A stretch of 64,000 bases of DNA, taken from NCBI RefSeq assembly GCF_036346615.1, contig NZ_CP107836.1:4650001-4714000 (forward strand). The letters are read 5' to 3'. The position numbers and the translations under genes are program-made. Shown here piece after piece: positions 18,493 to 26,525 of this stretch. Source of the DNA: Streptomyces sp. NBC_00523 (GTDB lineage Bacteria > Actinomycetota > Actinomycetes > Streptomycetales > Streptomycetaceae). The notes below the pieces were generated by a model. It worked only from the letters and a program-made list of their open reading frames with translations, was not told the DNA's origin and ran no database searches. Each line of letters starts with the position of its first letter. Position 1 is the first letter of the stretch.

Positions 18493-19191
18493 TCAGCTGT
18501 GGGTGTAAGCCACCAGCGAGATGCCCACGTAATGCACCACGAACGCGGCCAGCGTCAGCGAGTGGAACACCTCGTGGAAGCCGAACCAGCGCGGTGACGG
18601 GTTCGGCCGCTTGAGGCCGTAGATGACGCCGCCCGCGCTGTAGAGCACGCCGCCGACGACCACCAGCACCAGCACCGCGACCCCGCCGGTCCGCATGAAG
18701 TCGGGCAGGAAGAAGACGGCCGCCCAGCCCATCGCGATGTAGCACGGCGTGTACAGCCAGCGCGGGGCGCCGACCCAGAAGACCCGGAAGGCTATGCCGG
18801 CGAGCGCCGCCGCCCACACCGCCCAGAGCAGCGGGGTGCCCGTGGACTCGGGCAGCAGGAGCAGGGTCAGCGGGGTGTACGTCCCCGCGATGATCAGGAA
18901 GATGTTGGCGTGGTCGAGCCTGCGCAGGACGGCCTCGCCGCGCGGCCCCCACGTACCCCGGTGGTAGACCGCGCTCACGCCGAAGAGCAGGCATGCCGTC
19001 AGGACGTAGATCCCGCAGGCGATCCGACCCCGGGTGCTGTCCGAGAGCGCGACGAGCACGATGCCCGCGATGACCACGGCGGGGAACATTCCGGCGTGCA
19101 GCCAGCCGCGCATCAGAGGCTTCAGCGGGGCGTCGGCGAGCGTGGCCGTGCGGGGGCCGGCGTTGTCGGGTGCGGCAGCGGCAGCAGTCAT
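18493..19191 (-). CDS. Hemolysin III / PAQR-family membrane protein
   Basis: 232 residues with seven predicted membrane helices. Family marks are SAVYHRGTWG in the second helix region, RRLDHANIFLIIAGTYTPLTL, and FGFHEVFHSLTLAAFVVHYVG near the end; the Ser, Asp and His residues are the zinc-site residues shared with PAQR/adiponectin receptor proteins, so a membrane hydrolase activity on lipids is possible. The hemolysin name is historical. Start ATG at 19191 has GCGGGA upstream. A 22-bp perfect palindrome lies ten bases before the start. Confidence 0.92.
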   Translation of the reverse strand: MTAAAAAPDNAGPRTATLADAPLKPLMRGWLHAGMFPAVVIAGIVLVALSDSTRGRIACGIYVLTACLLFGVSAVYHRGTWGPRGEAVLRRLDHANIFLIIAGTYTPLTLLLLPESTGTPLLWAVWAAALAGIAFRVFWVGAPRWLYTPCYIAMGWAAVFFLPDFMRTGGVAVLVLVVVGGVLYSAGGVIYGLKRPNPSPRWFGFHEVFHSLTLAAFVVHYVGISLVAYTHS

Positions 19192-19200
19192 TCCCGCATC

Positions 19201-19222
19201 GTACCTACGGGCCCGTAGGTAC
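19201..19222. promoter_or_regulatory. 22-bp perfect palindrome between hemolysin III and pckG genes
   Basis: The sequence gtacctacggg followed by its exact complement cccgtaggtac lies 10 bases upstream of the hemolysin III start and 199 bases upstream of the divergent PEP carboxykinase start. It could be a repressor operator or a 5'-UTR hairpin masking the ribosome site of the leftward gene. Confidence 0.5.
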
Positions 19223-19420
19223 CGGATATGGGCCGGAGCCGAGTGCTGATGCTCACATGGGCGGCCCTCTGGACATATGGGCGCGGGGGTCGGATGATCA
19301 AATGAGTGCGGTCGGCACCGGATGAGCGCCAGGGGAATCGAAGGGGTACACGCATCCGGGTCGAGGCCCCCACGGGGCAGCAGGAGCACCAACCGAATAC
19401 ACCCTCATCAAGGAGCGATC

Positions 19421-21247
19421 GTGGCGCGCGACATCGCGGCTCCCCTCACTGTTCCCACCAACCACCAGGAGCTGATCTCCTGGGTGGACGAGATCGCAGC
19501 ACTCACCGAGCCGGACCGGGTGGTCTGGTGCGACGGTTCCGAGGCCGAGTACGAGCGCCTGTGCGGGGAGCTCGTCGCCAAGGGCACCTTCACCAAGCTG
19601 GACGAGATCAAGCGCCCGAACTCCTACTACGCGGCCTCCGACCCCAGCGACGTCGCCCGCGTCGAGACCCGTACGTTCATCTGCTCCGAGAAGGAGGAGG
19701 ACGCCGGTCCGACGAACCACTGGAAGGACCCCGCCGAGATGCGGGAGATCTTCACCGGTGAGCGGGGCGTCTTCCGCGGCTCGATGCGCGGCCGCACGAT
19801 GTACGTCGTCCCGTTCTGCATGGGCCCGCTCGGTTCCCCGCTGTCCGCGATCGGCGTCGAGATCACCGACTCCGCGTACGTCGCCGTCTCGATGCGCACC
19901 ATGACGCGCATGGGGCAGCCGGTGCTGGACGAGCTCGGCTCCGACGGCTTCTTCGTGAAGGCCGTCCACACCCTCGGGGCCCCCCTGGCGGAGGGCCAGG
20001 AGGACGTTCCGTGGCCCTGCAACGAGACCAAGTACATCTCGCACTTCCCGGAGGACCGCGAGATCTGGTCGTACGGCTCCGGCTACGGCGGCAACGCGCT
20101 GCTCGGCAAGAAGTGCTACGCGCTGCGCATCGCCTCCGTCATGGCCCGCGACGAGGGCTGGCTTGCCGAGCACATGCTGATCCTCAAGCTCACGCCGCCG
20201 CGCGGTGAGGCGAAGTACGTCGCGGCCGCGTTCCCGAGCGCCTGCGGCAAGACGAACCTGGCCATGCTGGAGCCCACGATCTCCGGCTGGACCGTGGAGA
20301 CCATCGGCGACGACATCGCGTGGATGCGGTTCGGCGAGGACGGCCGGCTGTACGCGATCAACCCGGAGGCCGGGTTCTTCGGCGTCGCGCCCGGCACCGG
20401 CGAGCACACCAACGCCAACGCCATGAAGACGATGTGGGGCAACTCCGTCTTCACCAACGTCGCGCTCACCGACGACGGCGACGTCTGGTGGGAGGGCATG
20501 ACCGAGGAGCCGCCCGCGCACCTCACGGACTGGAAGGGCAACGACTGGACCCCCGAGTCCGGGACGCCCGCCGCCCACCCCAACGCCCGCTTCACCGTCC
20601 CGGCCGGGCAGTGCCCGATCATCGCGCCCGAGTGGGAGGACCCGAAGGGCGTGCCGATCTCGGCCATCCTCTTCGGCGGCCGCCGCGCCTCGGCCGTCCC
20701 GCTGGTCACCGAGTCCTTCAACTGGCAGCACGGTGTCTTCCTCGGCGCCAACGTCGCCTCCGAGAAGACCGCCGCAGCCGAGGGCAAGGTCGGCGAGCTG
20801 CGCCGCGACCCGTTCGCCATGCTGCCGTTCTGCGGCTACAACATGGGCGACTACATGGGCCACTGGCTCAAGGTCGGCGCGGACAAGCCGGACCAGTCGA
20901 AGCTGCCGAAGATCTACTACGTGAACTGGTTCCGCAAGAACGACGCGGGCAAGTTCGTCTGGCCCGGCTTCGGCGAGAACAGCCGCGTCCTGAAGTGGAT
21001 CGTGGAGCGCCTGGAGGGGAAGGCGGAGGGCGTCGAGACGCCGATCGGCATCCTTCCCGCGAAGGGCTCCATCGACACCGAGGGCCTGGACCTCTCCGAG
21101 TCCGACCTCGACTTCCTGCTGAAGGTCGACAAGGAGGTCTGGCGCGAGGAGGCGGCGCTGGTCCCCGAGCACCTCAACACCTTCGGCGAGCACACGCCGA
21201 AGGAGCTGTGGGACGAGTACCGCTCCCTGGTCAAGCGCCTGGGCTGA
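19421..21247 (+). CDS. pckG: Phosphoenolpyruvate carboxykinase (GTP)
   Basis: 608 residues, full length for the GTP-dependent family. It converts oxaloacetate and GTP to PEP, GDP and CO2, the entry step of gluconeogenesis. The kinase P-loop FPSACGKTN (residues 271-279) contains the hyper-reactive Cys275; GDDIAWMRFGEDGRLYAINP is the metal/GTP region and FGGRRASAVPLV the substrate arginine loop. GTG at 19421 has AAGGAG six bases upstream, which decides the start. A terminator follows the gene. The long upstream region shared with hemolysin III holds a palindrome that may contribute to control. Confidence 0.96.
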   Translation: MARDIAAPLTVPTNHQELISWVDEIAALTEPDRVVWCDGSEAEYERLCGELVAKGTFTKLDEIKRPNSYYAASDPSDVARVETRTFICSEKEEDAGPTNHWKDPAEMREIFTGERGVFRGSMRGRTMYVVPFCMGPLGSPLSAIGVEITDSAYVAVSMRTMTRMGQPVLDELGSDGFFVKAVHTLGAPLAEGQEDVPWPCNETKYISHFPEDREIWSYGSGYGGNALLGKKCYALRIASVMARDEGWLAEHMLILKLTPPRGEAKYVAAAFPSACGKTNLAMLEPTISGWTVETIGDDIAWMRFGEDGRLYAINPEAGFFGVAPGTGEHTNANAMKTMWGNSVFTNVALTDDGDVWWEGMTEEPPAHLTDWKGNDWTPESGTPAAHPNARFTVPAGQCPIIAPEWEDPKGVPISAILFGGRRASAVPLVTESFNWQHGVFLGANVASEKTAAAEGKVGELRRDPFAMLPFCGYNMGDYMGHWLKVGADKPDQSKLPKIYYVNWFRKNDAGKFVWPGFGENSRVLKWIVERLEGKAEGVETPIGILPAKGSIDTEGLDLSESDLDFLLKVDKEVWREEAALVPEHLNTFGEHTPKELWDEYRSLVKRLG

Positions 21248-21265
21248 GGTCCCGCGTACGTACGG

Positions 21266-21298
21266 CGATGGCCCCCGAAGCCGCTTCGGGGGCCATCG
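21266..21298 (+). terminator. Terminator after pckG
   Basis: A 15-bp perfect stem (cgatggcccccgaag) with a three-base loop starts 18 bases after the stop. Confidence 0.88.
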
Positions 21299-21424
21299 GC
21301 CTGCCCAACGTGCCCTGTTCGTACCCGGGTTGTGATCCTTCGGAGCTACGGGGGTGAGGCGCGCGCCCGTACGGTTGATCCGGTCGCGCCGCCGGTGCGC
21401 GGCAGCGGAGGGGGGCCGCTCGGC

Positions 21425-21943
21425 ATGCAGTATCCGCCGTACCCGAAAACGTCCGAGGGGGGTCCGCCGCTCTTTCCCGGGCGCCGGATGGGTGGCATGA
21501 CGATCGCCCTGATCACCGTGGGCGGGCTGATCGCCCTGGCGGCGGTGGGCGGGCTCGTCGTCATGATCCTGTTCGCCCACGCGTACGGCGAGGTCCACGC
21601 GGACATGCGGTACCCGTACGACGATGTCACCGTCACCTCCTGCCGGATGGACGAGGAGACGCGCCGCCCCGTGGCGGGGGTGCGGATCACGAGTGAGGCG
21701 GCGCGGCGCGGGACGTACACCGTGCACCTCGTCTTCCGGGACCGTGCGGCCGGGAGCGGGAAGGACGCGGCCGCCGGGAAGCGCACCCTGGTCGTGGAGG
21801 ACCTGGCGGTCGGCGCCACGGTGTCGGAGAGGGTCGTCGGGCCCACCGCGATGCTGGGGCCCCCGGAGTGCGAGGCCGACGACGTGACGTTCCAGTCGAC
21901 GGCGGGTGCCGCGACGGTGTCGCCGGAACCGTCCGCGCCCTGA
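21425..21943 (+). CDS. Hypothetical membrane-anchored protein
   Basis: 172 residues, not recognised. After a Pro/Tyr-rich cytoplasmic start (QYPPYPKTSEGGPPLFPG) comes one membrane segment (MTIALITVGGLIALAAVGGLVVMILF, about 24-49) and an extracytoplasmic domain of about 110 residues predicted as beta-rich (YDDVTVTSCRMDEETRRPVA, GVRITSEAARRGTYTVHLVF) with two Cys (TSCRM, PPECEADD) that may pair. The fold resembles small immunoglobulin-like FxLYD domains, but this is weak. ATG at 21425 is preceded by GGAGGGGG at a slightly long distance. Confidence 0.65.
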   Translation: MQYPPYPKTSEGGPPLFPGRRMGGMTIALITVGGLIALAAVGGLVVMILFAHAYGEVHADMRYPYDDVTVTSCRMDEETRRPVAGVRITSEAARRGTYTVHLVFRDRAAGSGKDAAAGKRTLVVEDLAVGATVSERVVGPTAMLGPPECEADDVTFQSTAGAATVSPEPSAP

Positions 21944-22042
21944 GCCCTGCGCCCCGGCGGCCCGCGCCGCCACTCGGCCGCCGATGCGGCGTGTCCTGGA
22001 TGGGCTGACCAAGCGTCATGTCCCATTTTCTTATGCTTTTTC

Positions 22043-22278
22043 ATGCGCAAATATGAACGGTTGCTCCACGTTCCGGCCGTGGCGGCCACCGCCTGTGCGG
22101 GAACGGCGCTGGGGCTCCTGCTGACCACCGCCTCCGGTGTGGCCCAGTCCGCCGGCCCCACCTCCGACGCCGCCCCCGCCGCCTCCTCGTCGGCCCGGGC
22201 GCTCGGCGAGTCCGTGCTGCTGGACGAGACCTTCACCGGCACCTCGGTCGCCGACCCCGGCTTCGTCCCCCTGGACAC
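22043..22278 (+). pseudogene. N-terminal remnant of a secreted protein
   Basis: Reads MRKYERLLHVPAVAATACAG followed by a hydrophobic core and a signal peptidase-type site (SGVAQSAG), then SSARALGESVLLDETFTGTS and VADPGFVPLDT. This start resembles large secreted streptomycete proteins with a lectin-like domain after the signal peptide. Homology ends around 22278, where a terminator hairpin and an oppositely oriented gene begin; the frame stays open past there only because it runs antisense to that gene. So about 78 codons of a much longer gene survive. An AT-rich patch (22020-22055) precedes it. Confidence 0.6.
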
Positions 22279-22288
22279 ATGGGTGGCA

Positions 22289-22323
22289 CCCGGTCCACGC
22301 GCCTCCGCGGTGCGTGGACCGGG
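22289..22323 (-). terminator. Terminator at the junction of the remnant
   Basis: A 12-bp perfect stem (cccggtccacgc) with an 11-base loop lies immediately downstream of the leftward hypothetical gene, whose stop is at 22328. Confidence 0.8.
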
Positions 22324-22327
22324 GCCG

Positions 22328-22723
22328 TCAGTGGGCGCCGACCGGCGTTCGGGCGTCGGCCGCGAGCGCCTCGGTGTGGGCGTCCATGCGCTCGGCCGAG
22401 AGGATCGCGACCGCCGTGTCGGCGCGCGAGGCCGCCACCACCAGGGCCCGGCCCGCGAGGGCGTGGGCGCGGCGGTGGAGGACGGGTGCGGGGGCGTCGC
22501 TGAGTCCGGCGTGCCGGACGGGCGGGGCGCCGCGCAGCCTGGCGACCTGCCCGGCGATGCGGTCGCCCGCCTCGCCGAGACCCAGCTCGTCGGTGACCGC
22601 GAGCAGGGCGGCCAGGTGTCCGGCGAGCTGGATGTCCAGCTCCTCCTCGCGGGTGCGGTGCGGGAAGTCGCCGGCGTGGTCGGCCGGTGTGTGGACCGAT
22701 TTGGTGCGGATCGGTTCGTACAT
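22328..22723 (-). CDS. Conserved hypothetical protein with a Fur-like box in its promoter
   Basis: 131 residues, soluble, function unknown. Mostly helical: EEELDIQLAGHLAALLAVTD, ELGLGEAGDRIAGQVARLRG, and RRAHALAGRALVVAASRADT. Cysteine-free and rich in Ala, His and Arg. The start is secure: AGGAGG precedes the ATG by six bases. A canonical -10 (TAGGAT) lies about 30 bases upstream and a 7-1-7 inverted repeat sits in the promoter spacer, so expression is probably controlled by a Fur-family repressor. Confidence 0.72.
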   Translation of the reverse strand: MYEPIRTKSVHTPADHAGDFPHRTREEELDIQLAGHLAALLAVTDELGLGEAGDRIAGQVARLRGAPPVRHAGLSDAPAPVLHRRAHALAGRALVVAASRADTAVAILSAERMDAHTEALAADARTPVGAH

Positions 22724-22753
22724 GGATGGCCTCCTGGTGGTGCTGTGGGGACC

Positions 22754-22776
22754 ATCCTAGCTTGGATTCAGTCTAA
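22754..22776 (-). promoter_or_regulatory. Promoter -10 with overlapping Fur/PerR-like 7-1-7 box
   Basis: On the minus strand TAGGAT (22754-22759) matches the housekeeping -10. Directly upstream, 22762-22776 reads ttagactgaatccaa, a 7-1-7 inverted repeat with five of seven arm positions symmetric, in an AT-rich patch unlike its surroundings. The layout matches Fur-superfamily boxes (Fur, PerR/CatR, Zur, Nur), which occupy the -35/-10 spacer. Which metal or redox sensor binds cannot be told. Confidence 0.5.
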
Positions 22777-22814
22777 ATTTGTTCGTCTTCGAGAAAAGCT
22801 TGAGCGCGGATCCG

Positions 22815-24026
22815 CTAGACCTGGCCGTAGCCGTCCAGGAAGTGGGCGATCCGGCCGATCGCGTCCGTCAGATCCTCGGTCGAGGGCAGTGTCACCACGC
22901 GGAAGTGGTCGGGATCCGGCCAGTTGAACCCGGTGCCCTGCACCACCATGATCTTCTCGGCCCGCAGCAGGTCCAGGACCATCTGCCGGTCGTCCTTGAT
23001 CTTGTAGACCTTGGGGTCGAGCCGGGGGAAGAGGTACAGCGCGCCCTTCGGCTTCACGCAGGTCACGCCCGGGATCCGCGTCAGCAGGTCGTACGCGACG
23101 TCGCGCTGCTCCAGGATGCGGCCGCCGGGCAGCACCAGGTCGTTGATCGACTGCCGCCCGCCGAGCGCGGTGGCCACCGCGTGCTGCGAGGGCATGTTGG
23201 CGCAGAGCCGCATGTTGGCCAGGATCGTCAGCCCCTCGATGTACGAGGAGGCGTGCGCCTTGGGGCCGCAGACGGCCATCCAGCCGGAGCGGTAGCCGGC
23301 GACCCGGTAGTTCTTCGACAGCCCGTTGAAGGTGAGGACCATCAGGTCCGGGGCGATCGTCGCGGTGGGGGTGTGCGTGGCGCCGTCGTACAGGATGCGG
23401 TCGTAGATCTCGTCGGAGCAGACGACCAGATTGTGCCGCCGGGCGATCTCCGTGAGGGCGCGCAGCATCTCGTCGTCGTAGACGGCGCCCGTCGGGTTGT
23501 TCGGGTTGATGATCACCATCGCCTTGGTGCGGTCGGTGATCTTCCGCTCGATGTCGGCGAGGTCCGGCATCCAGTCCGCCTGCTCGTCGCAGCGGTAGTG
23601 CACGGCCGTGCCGCCCGCCAGCGAGACAGAGGCCGTCCACAGCGGGTAGTCCGGGGCCGGGACCAGCACCTCGTCCCCGTCGTCGAGGAGCGCCTGCATC
23701 GACATCTGGATCAGCTCCGAGACGCCGTTGCCGAGGTAGATGTCCTCGACGTCCAGATCGATGCCCTTGGTCTGGTAGTGCTGCATCACCGCCCGGCGCG
23801 CGGACAGCAGCCCCTTCGCGTCGCCGTAGCCGTGCGCCCCGGCGAGGTTGCGCAGGATGTCCTCGAGGATCTCGGGCGGGCACTCGAAGCCGAACGCGGC
23901 GGGGTTGCCGGTGTTCAGCTTGAGGATGCGATGCCCGGCCGCCTCCAGCCGCATCGCCTCCTCGAGCACGGGGCCGCGGATCTCGTAGCAGACGTTGGCG
24001 AGCTTCGTGGACTGGATGACCTGCAT
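22815..24026 (-). CDS. PLP-dependent aminotransferase, AlaA-like
   Basis: 403 residues, fold-type I aminotransferase. Visible marks: LNTGNPAAFGFECPPEIL, YLGNGVSELIQMSMQALLDD, the NPNNPTGAVYDDE motif, CSDEIYDRILYD, and the Schiff-base lysine in FNGLSKNYRVAGYRSGW; the final RVVTLPS holds the carboxylate-binding Arg. The sequence from STKLANVCYEIRGPVLEEA onward is that of AlaA-type glutamate-pyruvate aminotransferases, which make alanine; the substrate is inferred from family. Start ATG at 24026. Separated by 91 bp from the downstream hypothetical gene, which has its own promoter. Confidence 0.9.
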   Translation of the reverse strand: MQVIQSTKLANVCYEIRGPVLEEAMRLEAAGHRILKLNTGNPAAFGFECPPEILEDILRNLAGAHGYGDAKGLLSARRAVMQHYQTKGIDLDVEDIYLGNGVSELIQMSMQALLDDGDEVLVPAPDYPLWTASVSLAGGTAVHYRCDEQADWMPDLADIERKITDRTKAMVIINPNNPTGAVYDDEMLRALTEIARRHNLVVCSDEIYDRILYDGATHTPTATIAPDLMVLTFNGLSKNYRVAGYRSGWMAVCGPKAHASSYIEGLTILANMRLCANMPSQHAVATALGGRQSINDLVLPGGRILEQRDVAYDLLTRIPGVTCVKPKGALYLFPRLDPKVYKIKDDRQMVLDLLRAEKIMVVQGTGFNWPDPDHFRVVTLPSTEDLTDAIGRIAHFLDGYGQV

Positions 24027-24252
24027 GTCAGCGAGCTTACGACTGTGTTTCACGGCCCGCCCGGGCTTTCGCCGCAGGTTGGTCCGGCCGGGCGCCGGTA
24101 CGGCTCCGCGCGGGCTTTCATCGCCATGCGCCCGCCTCCCGCGAACCGTGGGAACGCCGGTCACGGGAGGCCCGGGGCTTGGAATGGGGTGGCGCGGCGG
24201 TGTGACGCACCGGAACGGGTGACATACGCCACGGAGTGGTGTGCGCCGGGGC

Positions 24253-25089
24253 TCACCCGGGAAACCGCACGCCCTCCGGCAGGCGCAGCGCGAAGTCCTC
24301 CGCCAGGACGCGCGCCACCTCGTCGGCGTCCGCCAGCTCCCGCTCGCGCCGGGCGCCGCCGTCGTGCGGCGTCACCACGAGGGTGCGGCCGGAGAGCGAC
24401 AGGTGGGCGTCCCCGGTGGTGCGCTGTACGTACAGCAGCCGGGAGAACGGCGAGCGCGGGTTGGTCGCGATGTGCCAGTTGATGACCTCGTAGTCCGGCG
24501 CCTCGAAGGGCTCCCGGGTGAACGCGTACTGCCCCGCCCACGCCCCGTCGCGCGTCCGGGCCCGCAACTCCCACAGGTCCAGCGGCCCGTCGTGCGGCAG
24601 CCGGACGAGGCGGTGGTGGCGCGGGGAGTCGCGCAGCTCCGCGTCCGGGACCAGCGCGATGGGCTCCAGCAGCGCGCCGGACCCGCCGAAGCCGACGTCC
24701 GCGAGGTACGGGTCCGGCTCGCCCGCCACCCGGACCTCCATCAGCATGTGGGTGCGCGGCCGGACGTCACCGGGGGCCGCGCCCAGCACCACGCGGGCGG
24801 CGAGCAGGGTGACGCCGAAGCCGAGGACCCGGAGCGCGGCGGCGAACAGGGTGTTCTGCTCGTAGCAGTAGCCGCCGCGCCCGCCCCGTACGAGCTTCGC
24901 CTCCAGGTCGGGCAGGGCGAGCGAGGGCACGGTGCCCAGGAGCGGGTCCAGATTCTCGAACGGGATGCCCAGCGCGTGCGCCCGGTGCACGGAACGCAGC
25001 ACGTCCGCGGTGGGGCGGCGCTCCCCGTCGTACCCGATCCGGGCGAGATAGGCGTCGAGGTCGAGGGCGTGGGCGGCGTCGCGAGTCAT
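24253..25089 (-). CDS. nat: Arylamine N-acetyltransferase
   Basis: 278 residues. NAT transfers acetyl from acetyl-CoA to arylamines and hydrazines through a cysteine protease-like triad. All three residues are present: Cys75 in GRGGYCYEQN, His114 in RPRTHMLMEV and Asp131 in YLADVGFGG. The N-terminus (LDAYLARIGYDGERRPTADV) is the standard helical bundle and IPFENLDPLLG the conserved motif. Related enzymes also amidate polyketide chains (rifamycin RifF), but no such cluster is near. Single gene. Confidence 0.95.
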   Translation of the reverse strand: MTRDAAHALDLDAYLARIGYDGERRPTADVLRSVHRAHALGIPFENLDPLLGTVPSLALPDLEAKLVRGGRGGYCYEQNTLFAAALRVLGFGVTLLAARVVLGAAPGDVRPRTHMLMEVRVAGEPDPYLADVGFGGSGALLEPIALVPDAELRDSPRHHRLVRLPHDGPLDLWELRARTRDGAWAGQYAFTREPFEAPDYEVINWHIATNPRSPFSRLLYVQRTTGDAHLSLSGRTLVVTPHDGGARRERELADADEVARVLAEDFALRLPEGVRFPG

Positions 25090-25232
25090 GTCCCCGACGG
25101 TATGCGGGGGTGGCCGTCCGGCGCCTCCGCCCCGGGGCGGGGCGGTCCTGGTCCGCCGGTCCTGGTCCTCCCGTACCTCTGAAGTAGCTCAACAGCCGGA
25201 TGCGCCGGGGTGCTCCGGGGGAGGGTCGGAAC

Positions 25233-25556
25233 ATGATCGGAAACGGGAAGAAGGACCTGGCCGTGATCGTGGTGCGGGACGCGGAGGCCGTGGCCGTCGC
25301 GCTGCGCGAGGAGCTGGCGCGGGCCTCGGACGCGGACCGCCCCGGCCTGGAGCGTGCCCTCGCGCTGGCCGAGGCGCAGACCGGGGTCCCGGACGCGGAG
25401 CTGCGCGGGCGCTGGGCCGCGCGGCGGATCACGGCGGGCGGATACGACGGGCCGCTCGACGCGGTGGCGGCGGTCAAGGCGCTGCGGCAGGCCGAGCCGG
25501 GGCTGAGCCTGCGGCAGGCCGTGCAGCTGTCGCGGGAGGCGGCGGCGAAACCCTAG
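25233..25556 (+). CDS. Ribosomal L7/L12 C-terminal-like domain protein
   Basis: 107 residues. The C-terminal 30 residues (AVKALRQAEPGLSLRQAVQL) match the L7/L12 C-terminal domain pattern (xxIKxVRxxTGLxLKEAKxLV) that recruits translation factors, here without the L10-binding N-terminal domain. The N-terminal part (VIVVRDAEAVAVALREELAR) is helical and acidic. Several streptomycete paralogues of this kind exist and their role is unknown. ATG at 25233 with GGAGGG upstream. Possibly it interacts with ribosome-associated GTPases; inference only. Confidence 0.7.
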   Translation: MIGNGKKDLAVIVVRDAEAVAVALREELARASDADRPGLERALALAEAQTGVPDAELRGRWAARRITAGGYDGPLDAVAAVKALRQAEPGLSLRQAVQLSREAAAKP

Positions 25557-25685
25557 CCCGGCCGACGTTGTCCCCCGTGCGAGCTACGCGCAGGTGTCCC
25601 CTCAGCGGTGACGCTTTCGGCGCCGGACGTTCATAGCGTTCAGGGGCAGCCGCGGCAGGTCGCCGCGGGCGTCGAAGGGGGACTC

Positions 25686-26525
25686 ATGAGAGTGGTGTGG
25701 CAGCTTCTCGCCGTCGTGGCGGTCTGGGCGATCGGCGGTCAGTGCGTCAGCGCGGTGGACGGCAATCCGTGGCTCACGCTCGTGACCGGCCTGGTGACGG
25801 CGGTGCTCGCCGTCGTCGTCTACCGGTGGGTGGTGGGGCGCACCGAGCGCCGCCCGGTCACCGAGCTGGCCCGGGAGGGCGCGTCGGCGGCCCTGGGGCG
25901 CGGCGCGCTCATCGGGGCGGTGCTGTTCACGGCGGTCATCGCGAACCTCGCCCTCCTCGGGGACTACGAGGTGGACGGCCTGGGGTCGGTCACGGGAGCG
26001 GTCGGGTTCGTCGGCTTCATGGCCGCTGCCGCCGTCACCGAGGAAGTGGTCTTCCGCGGCGTGCTGTTCCGGATCGTCGAGGAGCGCGCCGGGACCTGGA
26101 TCGCGCTGACGTCGACCGGGTTGCTGTTCGGGCTGATGCACCTGGCCAACCCGGACGCGAACCTGTGGGGCGCGCTCGCCATCGCGATCGAGGCGGGCGG
26201 CATGCTCGGCGCCGCGTACGCAGCCACCCGCAGCCTGTGGCTGCCCATCGGCCTGCACTTCGCGTGGAACTTCGCCGCCGCGGGCATCTTCAGCTCGGAG
26301 GTCTCGGGCAACGGCGCCTCCCAGGGCCTCCTGGACTCGACGGCCACCGGCTCCGAGCTGGTCACCGGCGGCGACTTCGGACCGGAAGCGAGTGTGTACT
26401 CGGTGGTCTTCGGGGTGATCGTGACGCTCGCGTTCCTGTGGCTGGCCCGCCGGCGCGGCCATCTGGCGCCGCGTGCCGGACGGCGCGCCGCCCAGGCCCC
26501 GGCCGCCACTACAGTGCCCCGGTGA
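25686..26525 (+). CDS. CPBP-family intramembrane metalloprotease
   Basis: 279 residues, about seven to eight membrane helices. The catalytic motifs of the CPBP (Abi/CaaX-like) family are present: AVTEEVVFRGVLFR (paired Glu plus Arg), FGLMHLANPDAN and LHFAWNFAAA (His ligands). Such enzymes cleave prenylated or membrane-embedded peptides and can serve in bacteriocin self-immunity or signalling. ATG at 25686 has AGGGGGA upstream. The stop overlaps the start of the histidine kinase gene (GTGA), so protease, kinase and response regulator form one coupled three-gene operon and may share a membrane signal. Confidence 0.9.
   Translation: MRVVWQLLAVVAVWAIGGQCVSAVDGNPWLTLVTGLVTAVLAVVVYRWVVGRTERRPVTELAREGASAALGRGALIGAVLFTAVIANLALLGDYEVDGLGSVTGAVGFVGFMAAAAVTEEVVFRGVLFRIVEERAGTWIALTSTGLLFGLMHLANPDANLWGALAIAIEAGGMLGAAYAATRSLWLPIGLHFAWNFAAAGIFSSEVSGNGASQGLLDSTATGSELVTGGDFGPEASVYSVVFGVIVTLAFLWLARRRGHLAPRAGRRAAQAPAATTVPR

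Noticed and set aside
22279..22927. Continuation of the secreted-protein frame beyond 22278
   Set aside because: It runs antisense to the conserved hypothetical gene and its terminator, and the signal-peptide protein loses homology-like character at 22278.
24027..24252. 226-bp gap between aminotransferase and NAT genes
   Set aside because: No coding bias, palindrome or clear promoter could be supported.
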